Of a stretch of DNA of 64,000 nucleotides, positions 1 through 7,216 are shown piece by piece; position 1 is the stretch's first letter; every line of letters begins with the position of its first letter. Source of the DNA: Methylotenera sp. (GTDB taxonomy: Bacteria; Pseudomonadota; Gammaproteobacteria; Burkholderiales; Methylophilaceae); NCBI RefSeq assembly GCF_029946165.1, contig NZ_JAQSDZ010000001.1, positions 310,001 through 374,000 on the forward strand. Direction: 5' to 3'. Made by a program: the position numbers and the translations under genes. The notes below the pieces were generated by a model. The model was not told the DNA's origin and made no database searches. It saw only the letters and a program-made list of their open reading frames with translations.

Positions 1-765
1 GGGATGTATTGGGTTTATCAAGGGAATAACTGGTATGAAAGCTCGTGGTATGACGGCCCTTGGTGGCAAGTACATCCCGATGAAGTGCCATTGTTTATAC
101 TTAGAGTTCCTGTGCGCTATTACCGTATGCCGCCACCTTACTTTATTGGCTGGCAATATGATGCTCCGCCGCGTTGGGGTGCTCACTGGGGTAATAACTG
201 GAGTCAACATAGAAAAGGTTGGGATAAATGGGATCATCACAGGGTTCCAGCACCTGCGCCATTGCCGATTTACCAACAAAACTATTCAGGGGAGCGATAT
301 CCTAAACAAATAGAACACCAAAGAGAGCTACGTCAGCAAAATTATGAGTTTCAATCTAATGATCCACTGATGCGTAAAAAAAATGACGTTATACAAAATC
401 ATCGTCAACCAAATCAATATTCAAAAGATCCTAAGCCGAGTGGTCTTGAAGAAAAATATCATCAACAAAGACAGGGCGACAAACAGAGAGATGAATATCA
501 GCAGAGAGATGAAGACCTGAGAATGCCTTCTCAAGTACAACAAGATCGATTTGAAGATCGGGGTCAGCAATCACGCAAGAACGGCGAGACTAGCATTATG
601 AGATCAGCCCCTAAAAACTCTCAACAAAGAGATTTTGAATATAGAGAACAGAACCAAAGGCAAGAACGGCATGAACAGCATGAACAGCAAGATCAGACTA
701 TTCCATATGATCATAAACAGAATAATAAACCTAACCCTAATAGGCAATTTAGGGATGTACATTAG
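1..765 (+). CDS. Hypothetical secreted-type protein, 5'-truncated by the window edge
   Basis: The frame is open from the first base and ends at TAG 763-765, so the N-terminus, probably with a signal peptide, lies outside the window. The visible part starts Trp/Tyr-rich (WVYQGNNWYESSWY, PPYFIGW, APPRWGAHWGNNW). It then becomes a long Gln/Arg/Glu/Asp-rich tail of low complexity that is probably disordered. Proteins of this composition occur in betaproteobacterial stress-gene neighbourhoods, but their function is not known to me. The next gene, 155 bp downstream, is also a small Gly/His/Asn-rich secreted protein. Reality of the CDS is likely; function is unassigned. Confidence 0.7.
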   Translation, partial: GMYWVYQGNNWYESSWYDGPWWQVHPDEVPLFILRVPVRYYRMPPPYFIGWQYDAPPRWGAHWGNNWSQHRKGWDKWDHHRVPAPAPLPIYQQNYSGERYPKQIEHQRELRQQNYEFQSNDPLMRKKNDVIQNHRQPNQYSKDPKPSGLEEKYHQQRQGDKQRDEYQQRDEDLRMPSQVQQDRFEDRGQQSRKNGETSIMRSAPKNSQQRDFEYREQNQRQERHEQHEQQDQTIPYDHKQNNKPNPNRQFRDVH

Positions 766-920
766 AGTTATATAGTGAGTCATATAGAAAGGAAATATGC
801 ACAAAGATTGATAACCTTAAGCTGATTTATTAATCGTATTAACTTAACAGTAGGCCCGATAGCCTATTAACAGACCTAACCTAACAAAAAGTTTTAATTT
901 TTATAAACTAGGAGTTTTAA

Positions 921-1376
921 ATGAAGCGTTTAATCATTGCTGCCGCTGTAGTGGTAGCCACACTAAGTACCTCACTAATAAGTCCAACCGTATTTGCTGC
1001 CGATGTAGGCGTTTCAGTGAGCATTGGTCAACCAGGTTTTTATGGCCGACTAGATATTGGCGGATTTCCACAACCCCAATTAATATACCGTCAACCCAGA
1101 ATGGTCGAACGAGTATATATTGAGCGTGAACCCATTTACATGCGTGTTCCACCTGGACATGCCAAGAATTGGCGGAAACATTGTGGTCAATATAATGCAT
1201 GTGGCGAGCGCGTATATTTTGTGCAGGATAATTGGTATAGCAATGAATATGCGCCACGTTACCAAGAGCAGCACTCTAACGGCCGAGGCGGTCATGGTGA
1301 TGATCGCCATGAAAATCGCGGTAACGACAAACATGGTGAAAAACATGGCAAAGGAAATGGCAACAATAAACATTAG
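921..1376 (+). CDS. Small secreted hypothetical protein with Gly/His/Asn-rich tail
   Basis: A 151-residue product with a clear signal peptide (basic start MKRL, hydrophobic core, likely cleavage after VFAA near residue 27). A short conserved-looking central part follows (YIEREPIYMRVPPGHAKNW, with two Cys in KHCGQYNACGE that could form a disulfide), then a tail rich in Gly, His, Asn, Asp and Lys. An AGGAG ribosome site at 910-914 fixes the ATG at 921. A strong intrinsic terminator follows at 1411-1435. It resembles uncharacterised betaproteobacterial periplasmic proteins; the His-rich tail could bind metal, but that is speculation. Confidence 0.75.
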   Translation: MKRLIIAAAVVVATLSTSLISPTVFAADVGVSVSIGQPGFYGRLDIGGFPQPQLIYRQPRMVERVYIEREPIYMRVPPGHAKNWRKHCGQYNACGERVYFVQDNWYSNEYAPRYQEQHSNGRGGHGDDRHENRGNDKHGEKHGKGNGNNKH

Positions 1377-1409
1377 TTATTTGTCATAGTTTTCTTAGCT
1401 TCAACCCAT

Positions 1410-1435
1410 ATCTCCGCTCATGCGGAGATTTTTTT
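1410..1435 (+). terminator. Intrinsic terminator after the 921-1376 gene
   Basis: Perfect 7-bp stem TCTCCGC/GCGGAGA (1411-1417 with 1422-1428), extended by A1410-T1429, with a TCAT loop and a run of seven T. It separates the 921 gene from the stress operon that begins at 1596. Confidence 0.9.
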
Positions 1436-1475
1436 ATCTCAGCATATTTCACCCTTCAACCAAAGAATCTGCATA

Positions 1476-1491
1476 TGTACGTTAGCGCACA
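1476..1491 (+). promoter_or_regulatory. Putative activator palindrome, copy 1 (stress operon 1)
   Basis: TGTACGTTAGCGCACA is a near-palindrome with outer TGT/ACA and inner CG/CG. It ends 21 nt before a weak -10 candidate, CATGAT (1513-1518, 4 of 6 consensus bases), which centres it near -41.5. Three similar elements with the same 21-nt spacing lie upstream of 3641, 5317 and 14686. The ATG of the BON gene is 104 bp downstream. Confidence 0.55.
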
Positions 1492-1595
1492 GATTCACAG
1501 TTAAATGTATTGCATGATGATCCTACATTGCTAATTAAGCTTTTTGTTAAACAGTAATAATTTCAAATAACAGATTTTTATCAAGGAGAATTCTA

Positions 1596-1913
1596 ATGAA
1601 ACAATTTAAATACTTATCAATTATCGTGATGGCAGCTCTATTTACCGCAATGATAGGTTGTGCTTCATCTTCAACACGTGAAGGCACAGGAGAATATATT
1701 GATGACAGTGTCATTACTACCAAAGTAAAAGCAGCTGTATTAAATGAGCCAACACTTAAATCTTCAGAAATTAATGTAGAAACCTTCAAAGGTGTAGTGC
1801 AGTTAAGTGGGTTTGTAAATTCAGAGGCCGATATCAAGAAAGCTGCAGAAGTAGCACGTAGCGTTAAAGGTGTCACTTCAGTTAAAAATGATATGCGTCT
1901 AAAAACAAATTAA
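1596..1913 (+). CDS. BON-domain lipoprotein (OsmY/Kbp-like)
   Basis: A 105-residue lipoprotein: signal peptide with lipobox IGC (Cys22), then one BON domain covering about residues 34-103 (DSVITTKVKAAVL, the core VVQLSGFV, and VKGVTSVKNDM). BON domains bind phospholipid or peptidoglycan and are typical of osmotic and envelope stress proteins. Ribosome site AAGGAG lies about 7 nt before the ATG. It heads a run of closely spaced small genes (1956, 2152, 2450, 2774, 3176), probably one operon driven from the palindrome-containing promoter at 1476. Family assignment is confident; exact ligand unknown. Confidence 0.88.
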   Translation: MKQFKYLSIIVMAALFTAMIGCASSSTREGTGEYIDDSVITTKVKAAVLNEPTLKSSEINVETFKGVVQLSGFVNSEADIKKAAEVARSVKGVTSVKNDMRLKTN

Positions 1914-1955
1914 TTTATTTGATTTAATCCTCACTTCTAAAAGGGAGTATCAAAA

Positions 1956-2093
1956 ATGATTGAAACAATCGCAATTATCTTAATCGTGCTTTGGTTGCTT
2001 GGCCTAGTATCTTCTTATACCTTAGGCGGATTCATTCACATTCTTTTGGTCATTGCGATTGTAATGATACTTTTACGTTTCATAAAGCGATAG
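1956..2093 (+). CDS. Lmo0937-like small membrane protein
   Basis: A 45-residue ORF, almost entirely hydrophobic: start MIETIAIILIVLWLLG, then SSYTLGGFIHILLVIAIVMILLRFIKR. It matches the pattern of the Lmo0937/DUF5670 family: two short transmembrane segments separated by a Gly-Gly turn with conserved His-Ile-Leu. AAGGGAG at 1941-1947 is well placed for the ATG. It lies 42 bp after the BON gene and 58 bp before the next small membrane protein, in the same putative operon. Function of the family is unknown, though it often accompanies stress genes. Confidence 0.85.
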   Translation: MIETIAIILIVLWLLGLVSSYTLGGFIHILLVIAIVMILLRFIKR

Positions 2094-2151
2094 TAAAAAA
2101 GAAGTAATACGAAACAATCAAGCAAGCAAGCTTACATTTGGAGAAAATAAA

Positions 2152-2364
2152 ATGAATGCAATCAAAATGTTGGCTGTGGTATTAATTATTGCTGGTGGAT
2201 TGGCCTTAGCGTATGGTGGATTTAGCTACACTAAAGAAACCCATCAAACTAAAATTGGGCCAATTGAACTTTCAGTAAAAGACACAGAGCGAGTTAATGT
2301 CCCTCTTTGGGCTGGCGTTTCAGCAATAGCTCTAGGATTAGTATTGCTTGTAATACGCAAGTAA
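2152..2364 (+). CDS. Two-TM small membrane protein of unknown function
   Basis: A 70-residue protein with two predicted membrane helices (about residues 5-23 and 52-68) flanking a polar loop containing YTKETHQTKIGPIELSVKD. Ribosome site GGAG 2140-2143. I recognise the type from betaproteobacterial stress clusters, but I do not know a function; a DUF3185-type annotation is possible and not verified. It is co-directional and close to its neighbours, so it is probably co-transcribed with the BON/DUF883 genes. Confidence 0.75.
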   Translation: MNAIKMLAVVLIIAGGLALAYGGFSYTKETHQTKIGPIELSVKDTERVNVPLWAGVSAIALGLVLLVIRK

Positions 2365-2449
2365 TACTTTAGATTTCATCAAATAGTTTTAAAAGAAAAA
2401 GTAGTCGATATTTTTTATAGTTTTATTAATTTCTTAATTGGAGAAAAAC

Positions 2450-2764
2450 ATGGAAACAGTAACTGATCAATATAACCAAAATCAATTAGTTAACGAATTT
2501 AAAGCAGTAGTCGCTGATGCAGAAGCTTTACTAAAAGCAACCGCAAACATTGGTGACGATAAGCTAGCTGAATTACGCGTTAAAGCCGAAGAAACTCTTC
2601 GCAATGCTAAACAACGAATGATGGAAATTCAAAGTGACTTAGTTGCTAATACGAAAGCTGCAGCACAAGCTACCGATGAATACGTTCATGAAAATCCATG
2701 GCGTTCAATTGGTCTTGCGACTAGTTTAGGCGTTGTGATAGGTTTGCTAATTAGCCGCCGCTAA
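2450..2764 (+). CDS. DUF883 family protein (ElaB/YqjD-like)
   Basis: A 104-residue protein with a long amphipathic, probably coiled-coil region (residues 10-80) and a C-terminal membrane anchor (VHENPWRSIGLATSLG, GLLISRR). This is the hallmark of the ElaB/YqjD/YgaM family, whose E. coli member YqjD anchors to the inner membrane and binds ribosomes in stationary phase. I chose the ATG at 2450 because GGAG (2440-2443) sits just before it; an in-frame TTG at 2438 would overlap that site. It is followed by YqjE- and YqjK-like genes, the same order as yqjD-yqjE-yqjK in enterobacteria. Confidence 0.9.
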   Translation: METVTDQYNQNQLVNEFKAVVADAEALLKATANIGDDKLAELRVKAEETLRNAKQRMMEIQSDLVANTKAAAQATDEYVHENPWRSIGLATSLGVVIGLLISRR

Positions 2765-2773
2765 TTTCAAATC

Positions 2774-3175
2774 ATGGAAAATAAAACGTCCACAAATAGC
2801 ACTATAAGAAGTCAGGGCTTATTTCAATCAATAAAAGCTCTGACTTCTACATTAGTGTCGATCGCTCACAACCGTCTAGAGCTTCTTTCCACTGACTTAG
2901 AAGAGGCAAAAGAGCAGTTGATAAGAATGCTAGTACTAGCACTTGTGTCGCTGTTTAGTATTTTCATAGCTGCGGTACTTATCACAATCACAATAGTCAT
3001 CGCATTTTGGGATACTCATCGAATGCTGGCTCTTTTTTCAGCAACTGGCTTCTTTATTATTGTAGCCATTGCCACTTGCATAACGATTATTCGGGAAGCA
3101 AAAAAAGCACCAAAAATGTTTTTGGCAAGCCTTATTGAGCTAATTAAAGACAGAACTCATTTTGATCAACATTAA
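2774..3175 (+). CDS. YqjE-like membrane protein (phage-holin-superfamily domain)
   Basis: A 133-residue protein: polar N-terminus with an amphipathic helix (SIAHNRLELLSTDLEEAKEQ), then two membrane segments (about residues 53-77 and 84-106) and a basic cytoplasmic tail. This fits the YqjE/DUF1469 holin-superfamily type found next to YqjD homologues. It starts 9 bp after the DUF883 stop, and the next gene starts immediately after its own stop, so the trio is translationally linked. It probably partners the DUF883 protein in the inner membrane; its molecular role is unknown. Confidence 0.87.
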   Translation: MENKTSTNSTIRSQGLFQSIKALTSTLVSIAHNRLELLSTDLEEAKEQLIRMLVLALVSLFSIFIAAVLITITIVIAFWDTHRMLALFSATGFFIIVAIATCITIIREAKKAPKMFLASLIELIKDRTHFDQH

Positions 3176-3454
3176 ATGAATGATACCTTTAAAAATAGAG
3201 TACAAAAACGTCAGCATTTAGTTGCTGAAGCAGCTCTGCAAAGACTGCAACTATCACAGCAGGCGGAAATTTTGCGCAAACCATTAGCGCTGGTTGATAA
3301 CGGTTTGAATATAGCCCGCTATATAAAACATCACCCAATATTATTAGCTAGTAGTGCAACCATACTTACTATTGCCAATAAAAGTAAGGCTGCAAAATGG
3401 GTTAAACGCGGCTGGCTAACTTGGCAGTTAACGAAAAGAATCATAAATAAATAG
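3176..3454 (+). CDS. YqjK-like protein
   Basis: A 92-residue basic protein whose ATG directly abuts the TAA of the YqjE-like gene (0 bp gap). The N-terminal half is helical and charged (RVQKRQHLVAEAALQRLQLSQQ); the C-terminal half has a weak hydrophobic stretch (HHPILLASSATILTIA) and a basic end. Length, position and composition match the YqjK family that completes yqjDEK. Last gene of the first stress operon. No intrinsic terminator is evident in the 50 bp before the next promoter element at 3505. Confidence 0.78.
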   Translation: MNDTFKNRVQKRQHLVAEAALQRLQLSQQAEILRKPLALVDNGLNIARYIKHHPILLASSATILTIANKSKAAKWVKRGWLTWQLTKRIINK

Positions 3455-3504
3455 GCCAATACTTTAACTTGGTTTATGAAAATATTATCTACTACCTACT
3501 TTTG

Positions 3505-3520
3505 TGTGTGGTAACAGACA
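3505..3520 (+). promoter_or_regulatory. Putative activator palindrome, copy 2 (CsbD operon)
   Basis: TGTGTGGTAACAGACA. It has the outer TGT/ACA arms and the central TAAC shared with the copies at 1476, 5184 and 14771. Exactly 21 nt downstream is TAACCT (3542-3547), a possible -10. The CsbD start is 120 bp further downstream. Inner arms are less symmetric than in copies 1 and 4. Confidence 0.5.
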
Positions 3521-3640
3521 GACCCATTGAATCAGTCACGGTAACCTAACATTAAAGTAACAAACATTAAATCTATGGTTATCCACTCAGCATTAATGAT
3601 TGTTATTGGTCTATCCATACTTTATATCAAAGGAATAAAA

Positions 3641-3889
3641 ATGAACTGGAATCAAATAGAAGGTAATTGGAAACAATTAAAAGGCAATGTTAAACAACAA
3701 TGGGGCAAATTGACTGATGATCAAATTGATGTGATCGCAGGTAAACGCGAACAACTTGCAGGCAAAATCCAAGAAGTCTATGGTAAAGCGCAGGATGAAG
3801 TGGAAAAAGAATTAACTGACTGGCAAAACCAGCAAAAAGAAAATGAGTATCGTGCTAACGACATTACTCAAGAACCTAAAGGTCATTAG
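3641..3889 (+). CDS. CsbD family stress protein
   Basis: An 82-residue protein with the CsbD signature: MNWNQIEGNWKQLKGNVKQ, WGKLTDDQIDVIAGKREQL, GKIQEVYGKAQDEVEKE. CsbD proteins are small, helical, abundant general-stress proteins (sigma-B-controlled in Bacillus, YjbJ in E. coli) of unknown mechanism. The open frame runs back to 3575, but AAGGA just upstream and the conserved MNW start identify 3641. It is followed 2 bp later by the 3892 gene and then the ferritin-like gene, suggesting a unit 3641-5019 that ends at the terminator near 5060. Confidence 0.93.
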   Translation: MNWNQIEGNWKQLKGNVKQQWGKLTDDQIDVIAGKREQLAGKIQEVYGKAQDEVEKELTDWQNQQKENEYRANDITQEPKGH

Positions 3890-3891
3890 CC

Positions 3892-4347
3892 ATGAACAAT
3901 CCTACTTTTAAAGAAATTGAACATAAAGTGAATTTGATTTTATGTTTGGTCGCTTTAGCAATTGCTTTAGGCTTAGCTTTCAGCTCTTTTGCAAGTGCAG
4001 AAAGTAAGGTTAAAAATGAATTTAAAATTCTAAAGAATGATATTGAAGGTGAATTCAAAGCTGCTAAATCAAGCGTCGATACATTTATCAGTACTGCAGT
4101 TAATAAATACATTATTACTGCAAAAACGCTTGAACATGCTGCACCATCAAAGACAACCGCATTACAAACCATAACACGAGAAAATAATGTTCCAGCTAAG
4201 ATGGTTGGCGAAGCTAAGGCTAAGTCAGATTCTCGTGCTAATTCAACCGATTTACAAAGTAAGAAAAATAATAAAATAAAGCAAATCAATACCATGCCGG
4301 TGATGGATGAACTTGCACCAGCGTTTAAAAAAACACGTTTTATTTAG
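3892..4347 (+). CDS. Membrane-anchored hypothetical protein
   Basis: A 151-residue protein with one N-terminal hydrophobic segment (about residues 13-35, NLILCLVALAIALGLAFSSF), either an uncleaved anchor or a signal peptide ending near SFASA. A helical, Lys/Ala-rich, probably disordered remainder follows. It starts 2 bp after the CsbD stop and is therefore probably co-translated with it. I do not recognise a domain. Its operon position suggests an envelope-stress role, by inference only. Confidence 0.65.
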   Translation: MNNPTFKEIEHKVNLILCLVALAIALGLAFSSFASAESKVKNEFKILKNDIEGEFKAAKSSVDTFISTAVNKYIITAKTLEHAAPSKTTALQTITRENNVPAKMVGEAKAKSDSRANSTDLQSKKNNKIKQINTMPVMDELAPAFKKTRFI

Positions 4348-4431
4348 AGTTATGGTCAAAACCTTAACTCAAATACAAAAGCAATTCACATATAAGTTGC
4401 ACTTCATACACAAGTTAGAGAGTAATAGACA

Positions 4432-5019
4432 ATGACACAATTACTAGATAATAATTTTGTAAATCGCGCAGCAGATTTAACTATGCTATCCGATATTCAG
4501 ACTTTACGCGCACGCGCACGCCAAGACATTGAAGAAGGGGCTGTTACCGCAGGCTACGCCGCGGATAGAGAAGTTGTGATTAAACTACTCAATGAGGCAC
4601 TTGCTACAGAATTAGTGTGTGTATTACGCTATAAACGCCACTACTTTATGGCAAAAGGTATTAATTCAGAGTCTGTCAAAGCTGAGTTTCTAGAACATGC
4701 TAAAGAAGAAATGGCGCATGCAGATCAATTAGCCAAGCGTATAACTGAGCTAGGCGGGGAACCGGATTTTTCACCCGATGGCTTAAGTCAACGAAGCCAT
4801 GCCGAATATATAGCGGGGGAAACGCTCAATGAAATGATTAAAGAAGACTTAATCGCAGAGCGTATTGCCATTGAAAGCTATCGTGAAATGATTGCTTATT
4901 TGGCTGATAATGATTCAACTACACAGAAGCTGTTAAAAGAAATTTTAGCTGTGGAAGAAGAACACGCTGAAGATCTTGCTTCTATACTGGGCAACTTGAA
5001 TCAAACCTATCCAATTTAG
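4432..5019 (+). CDS. Ferritin-like / bacterioferritin-type iron protein
   Basis: A 195-residue four-helix protein of the ferritin superfamily. Likely di-iron ligands: Glu60 (NEALATE), Glu93 and His96 (EExxH in AKEEMAHAD), Glu143 (IAERIAIES) and Glu175/His178 (VEEEHAED). Betaproteobacteria carry close relatives annotated as bacterioferritin or Dps-like ferritins, often beside CsbD and BON genes. The expected role is iron storage or detoxification, limiting Fenton chemistry under stress. It ends 40 bp before a strong terminator, closing the CsbD unit. Family call is confident; ferroxidase activity is inferred from ligands. Confidence 0.88.
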   Translation: MTQLLDNNFVNRAADLTMLSDIQTLRARARQDIEEGAVTAGYAADREVVIKLLNEALATELVCVLRYKRHYFMAKGINSESVKAEFLEHAKEEMAHADQLAKRITELGGEPDFSPDGLSQRSHAEYIAGETLNEMIKEDLIAERIAIESYREMIAYLADNDSTTQKLLKEILAVEEEHAEDLASILGNLNQTYPI

Positions 5020-5058
5020 CAATTAATTGCCCTCTTTATGAGGCCGCATTAATGACAT

Positions 5059-5092
5059 AGAGGTTTAGCTTTCAATGGGCTAAACCTCTTTT
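5059..5092 (+). terminator. Intrinsic terminator after the ferritin-like gene
   Basis: Perfect 10-bp stem GAGGTTTAGC (5060-5069) / GCTAAACCTC (5079-5088) with a 9-nt loop and TTTT tail. The A5059-T5089 pair extends it. It isolates the upstream unit from the promoter carrying the palindrome at 5184. Confidence 0.92.
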
Positions 5093-5183
5093 ACTTTAAG
5101 TTCCAGTATTCAAACTTCACTTACCATCTATTGAAGTATTAGAAATACTGGAATGGCGACAGATTTTCAGAATTAAGGAGCTG

Positions 5184-5199
5184 TGTGTGACACCGTACA
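5184..5199 (+). promoter_or_regulatory. Putative activator palindrome, copy 3 (collagen-like lipoprotein operon)
   Basis: TGTGTGACACCGTACA, embedded in a longer CTGT...ACAG symmetry (5181-5200). Exactly 21 nt later is TATCCT (5221-5226), a plausible -10, which centres the element near -41.5 as at the other copies. It lies between the terminator at 5059 and the gene at 5317, so it is well placed to start a new transcription unit. Confidence 0.55.
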
Positions 5200-5316
5200 G
5201 AACTAATCAGCAAGTCAAGTTATCCTGAATTTGTAACGAAAATTCTGAGTCAAAAGCTTAGCCAAATTGTTGCTCATAAGTGAGCAGCCATAATTCTAAA
5301 ATCAAAGGGATACATC

Positions 5317-5586
5317 ATGAATAATTCAATTTTAATGACTGCATTGGTTGCCGCACTTTTATTAAGTGCCTGCGATAAAACGCCAGTGGTAGTAAATGTT
5401 CCACCAGAAACTGTTGTAGTGCCTGGCCCTGCTGGTCCAGCCGGTGAGACAGGTGAAAAAGGTGACATGGGCAATGCTGGTGTACCAGGCAATGAAGGCG
5501 TACAAGGTCAACCTGGTGAGACTGGCGATACTACAGTTATCATTACTCCGCCAGAAGCTCCTACAGAACCTTCTGCACCTAATTAA
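5317..5586 (+). CDS. Collagen-like lipoprotein
   Basis: An 89-residue lipoprotein: lipobox LSAC (Cys19), a Val/Pro-rich spacer, then 12 uninterrupted Gly-X-Y triplets (residues 37-72, beginning GPAGPAGETGEKGD) and a Pro/Thr/Glu tail. Gly-X-Y runs of this kind can trimerise as a collagen triple helix; a lipid anchor would make a short envelope-attached fibre. Ribosome site AAAGGGA precedes the ATG. It heads the third stress unit with DUF3309 and the sugar dehydrogenase. Collagen-like lipoproteins of this size exist in related bacteria, but their function is not established to my knowledge. Confidence 0.85.
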   Translation: MNNSILMTALVAALLLSACDKTPVVVNVPPETVVVPGPAGPAGETGEKGDMGNAGVPGNEGVQGQPGETGDTTVIITPPEAPTEPSAPN

Positions 5587-5634
5587 TTTAACCAGCTAGA
5601 CTAATTTATTCAGCTAGCTATTTAGGAGGTCATT

Positions 5635-5793
5635 ATGTCAATAGGCACCATATTATTGATTATTCTAGTATTAATGCTCATAGGCGCCATTCCAAGTTGG
5701 TCTCACAGTAAAAGCTGGGGCTATGGCCCAAGTGGCGGGATTGGTTTAATCGTGGTGATTCTGCTTGTGTTACTCTTGTTAGGTAAAATATAG
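5635..5793 (+). CDS. DUF3309 family small membrane protein
   Basis: A 52-residue [23 protein letters not shown], then [14 protein letters not shown], then a second hydrophobic helix ending LLLLGKI. The IP-x-W-x(3)[10 protein letters not shown] linker between two helices is the DUF3309 signature. A strong AGGAGG lies at 5624-5629. It sits 48 bp after the collagen-like gene and 13 bp before the dehydrogenase. Function is unknown; the family is common in stress-gene clusters of proteobacteria. Confidence 0.9.
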   Translation: MSIGTILLIILVLMLIGAIPSWSHSKSWGYGPSGGIGLIVVILLVLLLLGKI

Positions 5794-5806
5794 CGGGATA
5801 GATTCA

Positions 5807-7168
5807 ATGTATGTTTTAAAATATCAAAATAAGGCAAGAATAAGTCAGCAGTGGTTAACTCTACTGCTGATTGGCTTTTTATTTACAACGCTAACAGCTT
5901 GCAGAGCGACAGCTCAAAGCCCGCCATCCATAGGTATAGGTGCAAATCCCGACTTACCAGCACCACAACTAGCATTAATTCCTACAGTCAATATTGCCCC
6001 CGCGATTGGTTGGCCTGCCGATACTACACCTACCCCAGCAAACGATTTAACTGTAAGGCCTTTCGCGCGTGACTTAAATCACCCACGGTGGCTTTATGTA
6101 TTGCCCAATGGTGATGTGTTAGTTGCTGAGACCAATGCACCAGCAAAACCTGAGGACAATAAAGGCATTAAAGCCAAAATCAAAGGTATGGCGATGAAGC
6201 GTGCTGGTGCAGGTGTATCTAGCGCAAATCAGATTAGCATTTTGCGGGACACTAATGGCGACGGCAAAGCAGACGTACGCTCTGTATTGTTAGAAGACTT
6301 GAATGCTCCCTTTGGCATGTCACTTATTGGAAATAAGCTCTATATTGCTAATTCAGACGCTATTCTGATGTTTCCTTATACTAAGGGAGAATTAAAGATT
6401 AGCGCTCCTGCAACTAAATTAATTGACCTTCCGGCAGGCTTATTGAATCACCATTGGACTAAAAACATCATCGCCAGTAAAGATGGTTCGAAGTTATACG
6501 TGACGATTGGTTCAAATAGCAATGTGGCAGAAAATGGCTTAGAAGCAGAAAAAGACAGAGCCGCGATTTGGGAGGTAGAAATTAAAACTGGTAAGCTTCG
6601 TATATTCGCTTCAGGTTTACGTAACCCGAATGGGTTGGCTTGGGAACCTGAAAGCAACAAACTTTGGACTGTAGTTAACGAACGCGATGAGCTCGGTAAT
6701 GATCTTGTGCCTGATTACTTAACTTCTGTACAAGATGGTGGCTTTTATGGCTGGCCCTATAGCTACTTTGGGCAACATGTGGACGAACGTGTAAAGCCCC
6801 AGCAACCCGCTTTGGTTGCTAAAGCCATTGTCCCAGACTATGCATTAGGTGCACATACAGCCTCGCTTGGCTTAACCTCTTCACGAGGCAGCAGTTTGCC
6901 TGAACGTTTTAAGAATGGCATGTTTATAGGTCAGCATGGTTCTTGGAATCGAAAACCTGCCAGTGGCTACAAAGTTATTTTTGTCCCTTTTAAAGATGGA
7001 AAACCTGTAGGGTTACCTTTAAACGTATTAACAGGGTTTCTAAGTGAATCAGGCAAGGCCTATGGTCGACCAGTAGGTGTGGCTTTAGATAAAGAAGGCG
7101 CGTTACTCGTGGCTGATGATGTAGGCAATATCGTCTGGCGTGTCAGCGCCAATATTGATAAACGGTAA
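5807..7168 (+). CDS. PQQ-dependent sugar (sorbosone-type) dehydrogenase, lipoprotein
   Basis: A 453-residue protein with an N-terminal signal and lipobox LTAC (Cys32), followed by a six-bladed propeller of the soluble glucose/sorbosone dehydrogenase family. Recognisable blocks are [21 protein letters not shown], a Ca-binding-like [11 protein letters not shown] loop, [15 protein letters not shown], and [16 protein letters not shown]. Family members oxidise aldoses or sorbosone at the periplasmic face using PQQ, a cofactor methylotrophs also make for methanol dehydrogenase. The substrate cannot be read from sequence. It is probably the last gene of the 5317 unit. Confidence 0.87.
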   Translation: MYVLKYQNKARISQQWLTLLLIGFLFTTLTACRATAQSPPSIGIGANPDLPAPQLALIPTVNIAPAIGWPADTTPTPANDLTVRPFARDLNHPRWLYVLPNGDVLVAETNAPAKPEDNKGIKAKIKGMAMKRAGAGVSSANQISILRDTNGDGKADVRSVLLEDLNAPFGMSLIGNKLYIANSDAILMFPYTKGELKISAPATKLIDLPAGLLNHHWTKNIIASKDGSKLYVTIGSNSNVAENGLEAEKDRAAIWEVEIKTGKLRIFASGLRNPNGLAWEPESNKLWTVVNERDELGNDLVPDYLTSVQDGGFYGWPYSYFGQHVDERVKPQQPALVAKAIVPDYALGAHTASLGLTSSRGSSLPERFKNGMFIGQHGSWNRKPASGYKVIFVPFKDGKPVGLPLNVLTGFLSESGKAYGRPVGVALDKEGALLVADDVGNIVWRVSANIDKR

Positions 7169-7216
7169 ATTAGTGTATGTGGATTGGTTTCAATCAAGTC
7201 TTAAGACTCTCATAAT

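Noticed and set aside
844..874. TTAACAG direct repeats flanking TAGGC/GCCTA upstream of the 921 gene
   Set aside because: It lacks the TGT/ACA arms and 21-nt spacing of the stress palindromes; not enough support to call a fifth site.
7182..7208. GATTG-GTTT-CAATC and AGTCTTAAGACT palindromes between the convergent dehydrogenase and ATPase genes
   Set aside because: Short AT-rich stems without a clear T-run; not convincing as a terminator.
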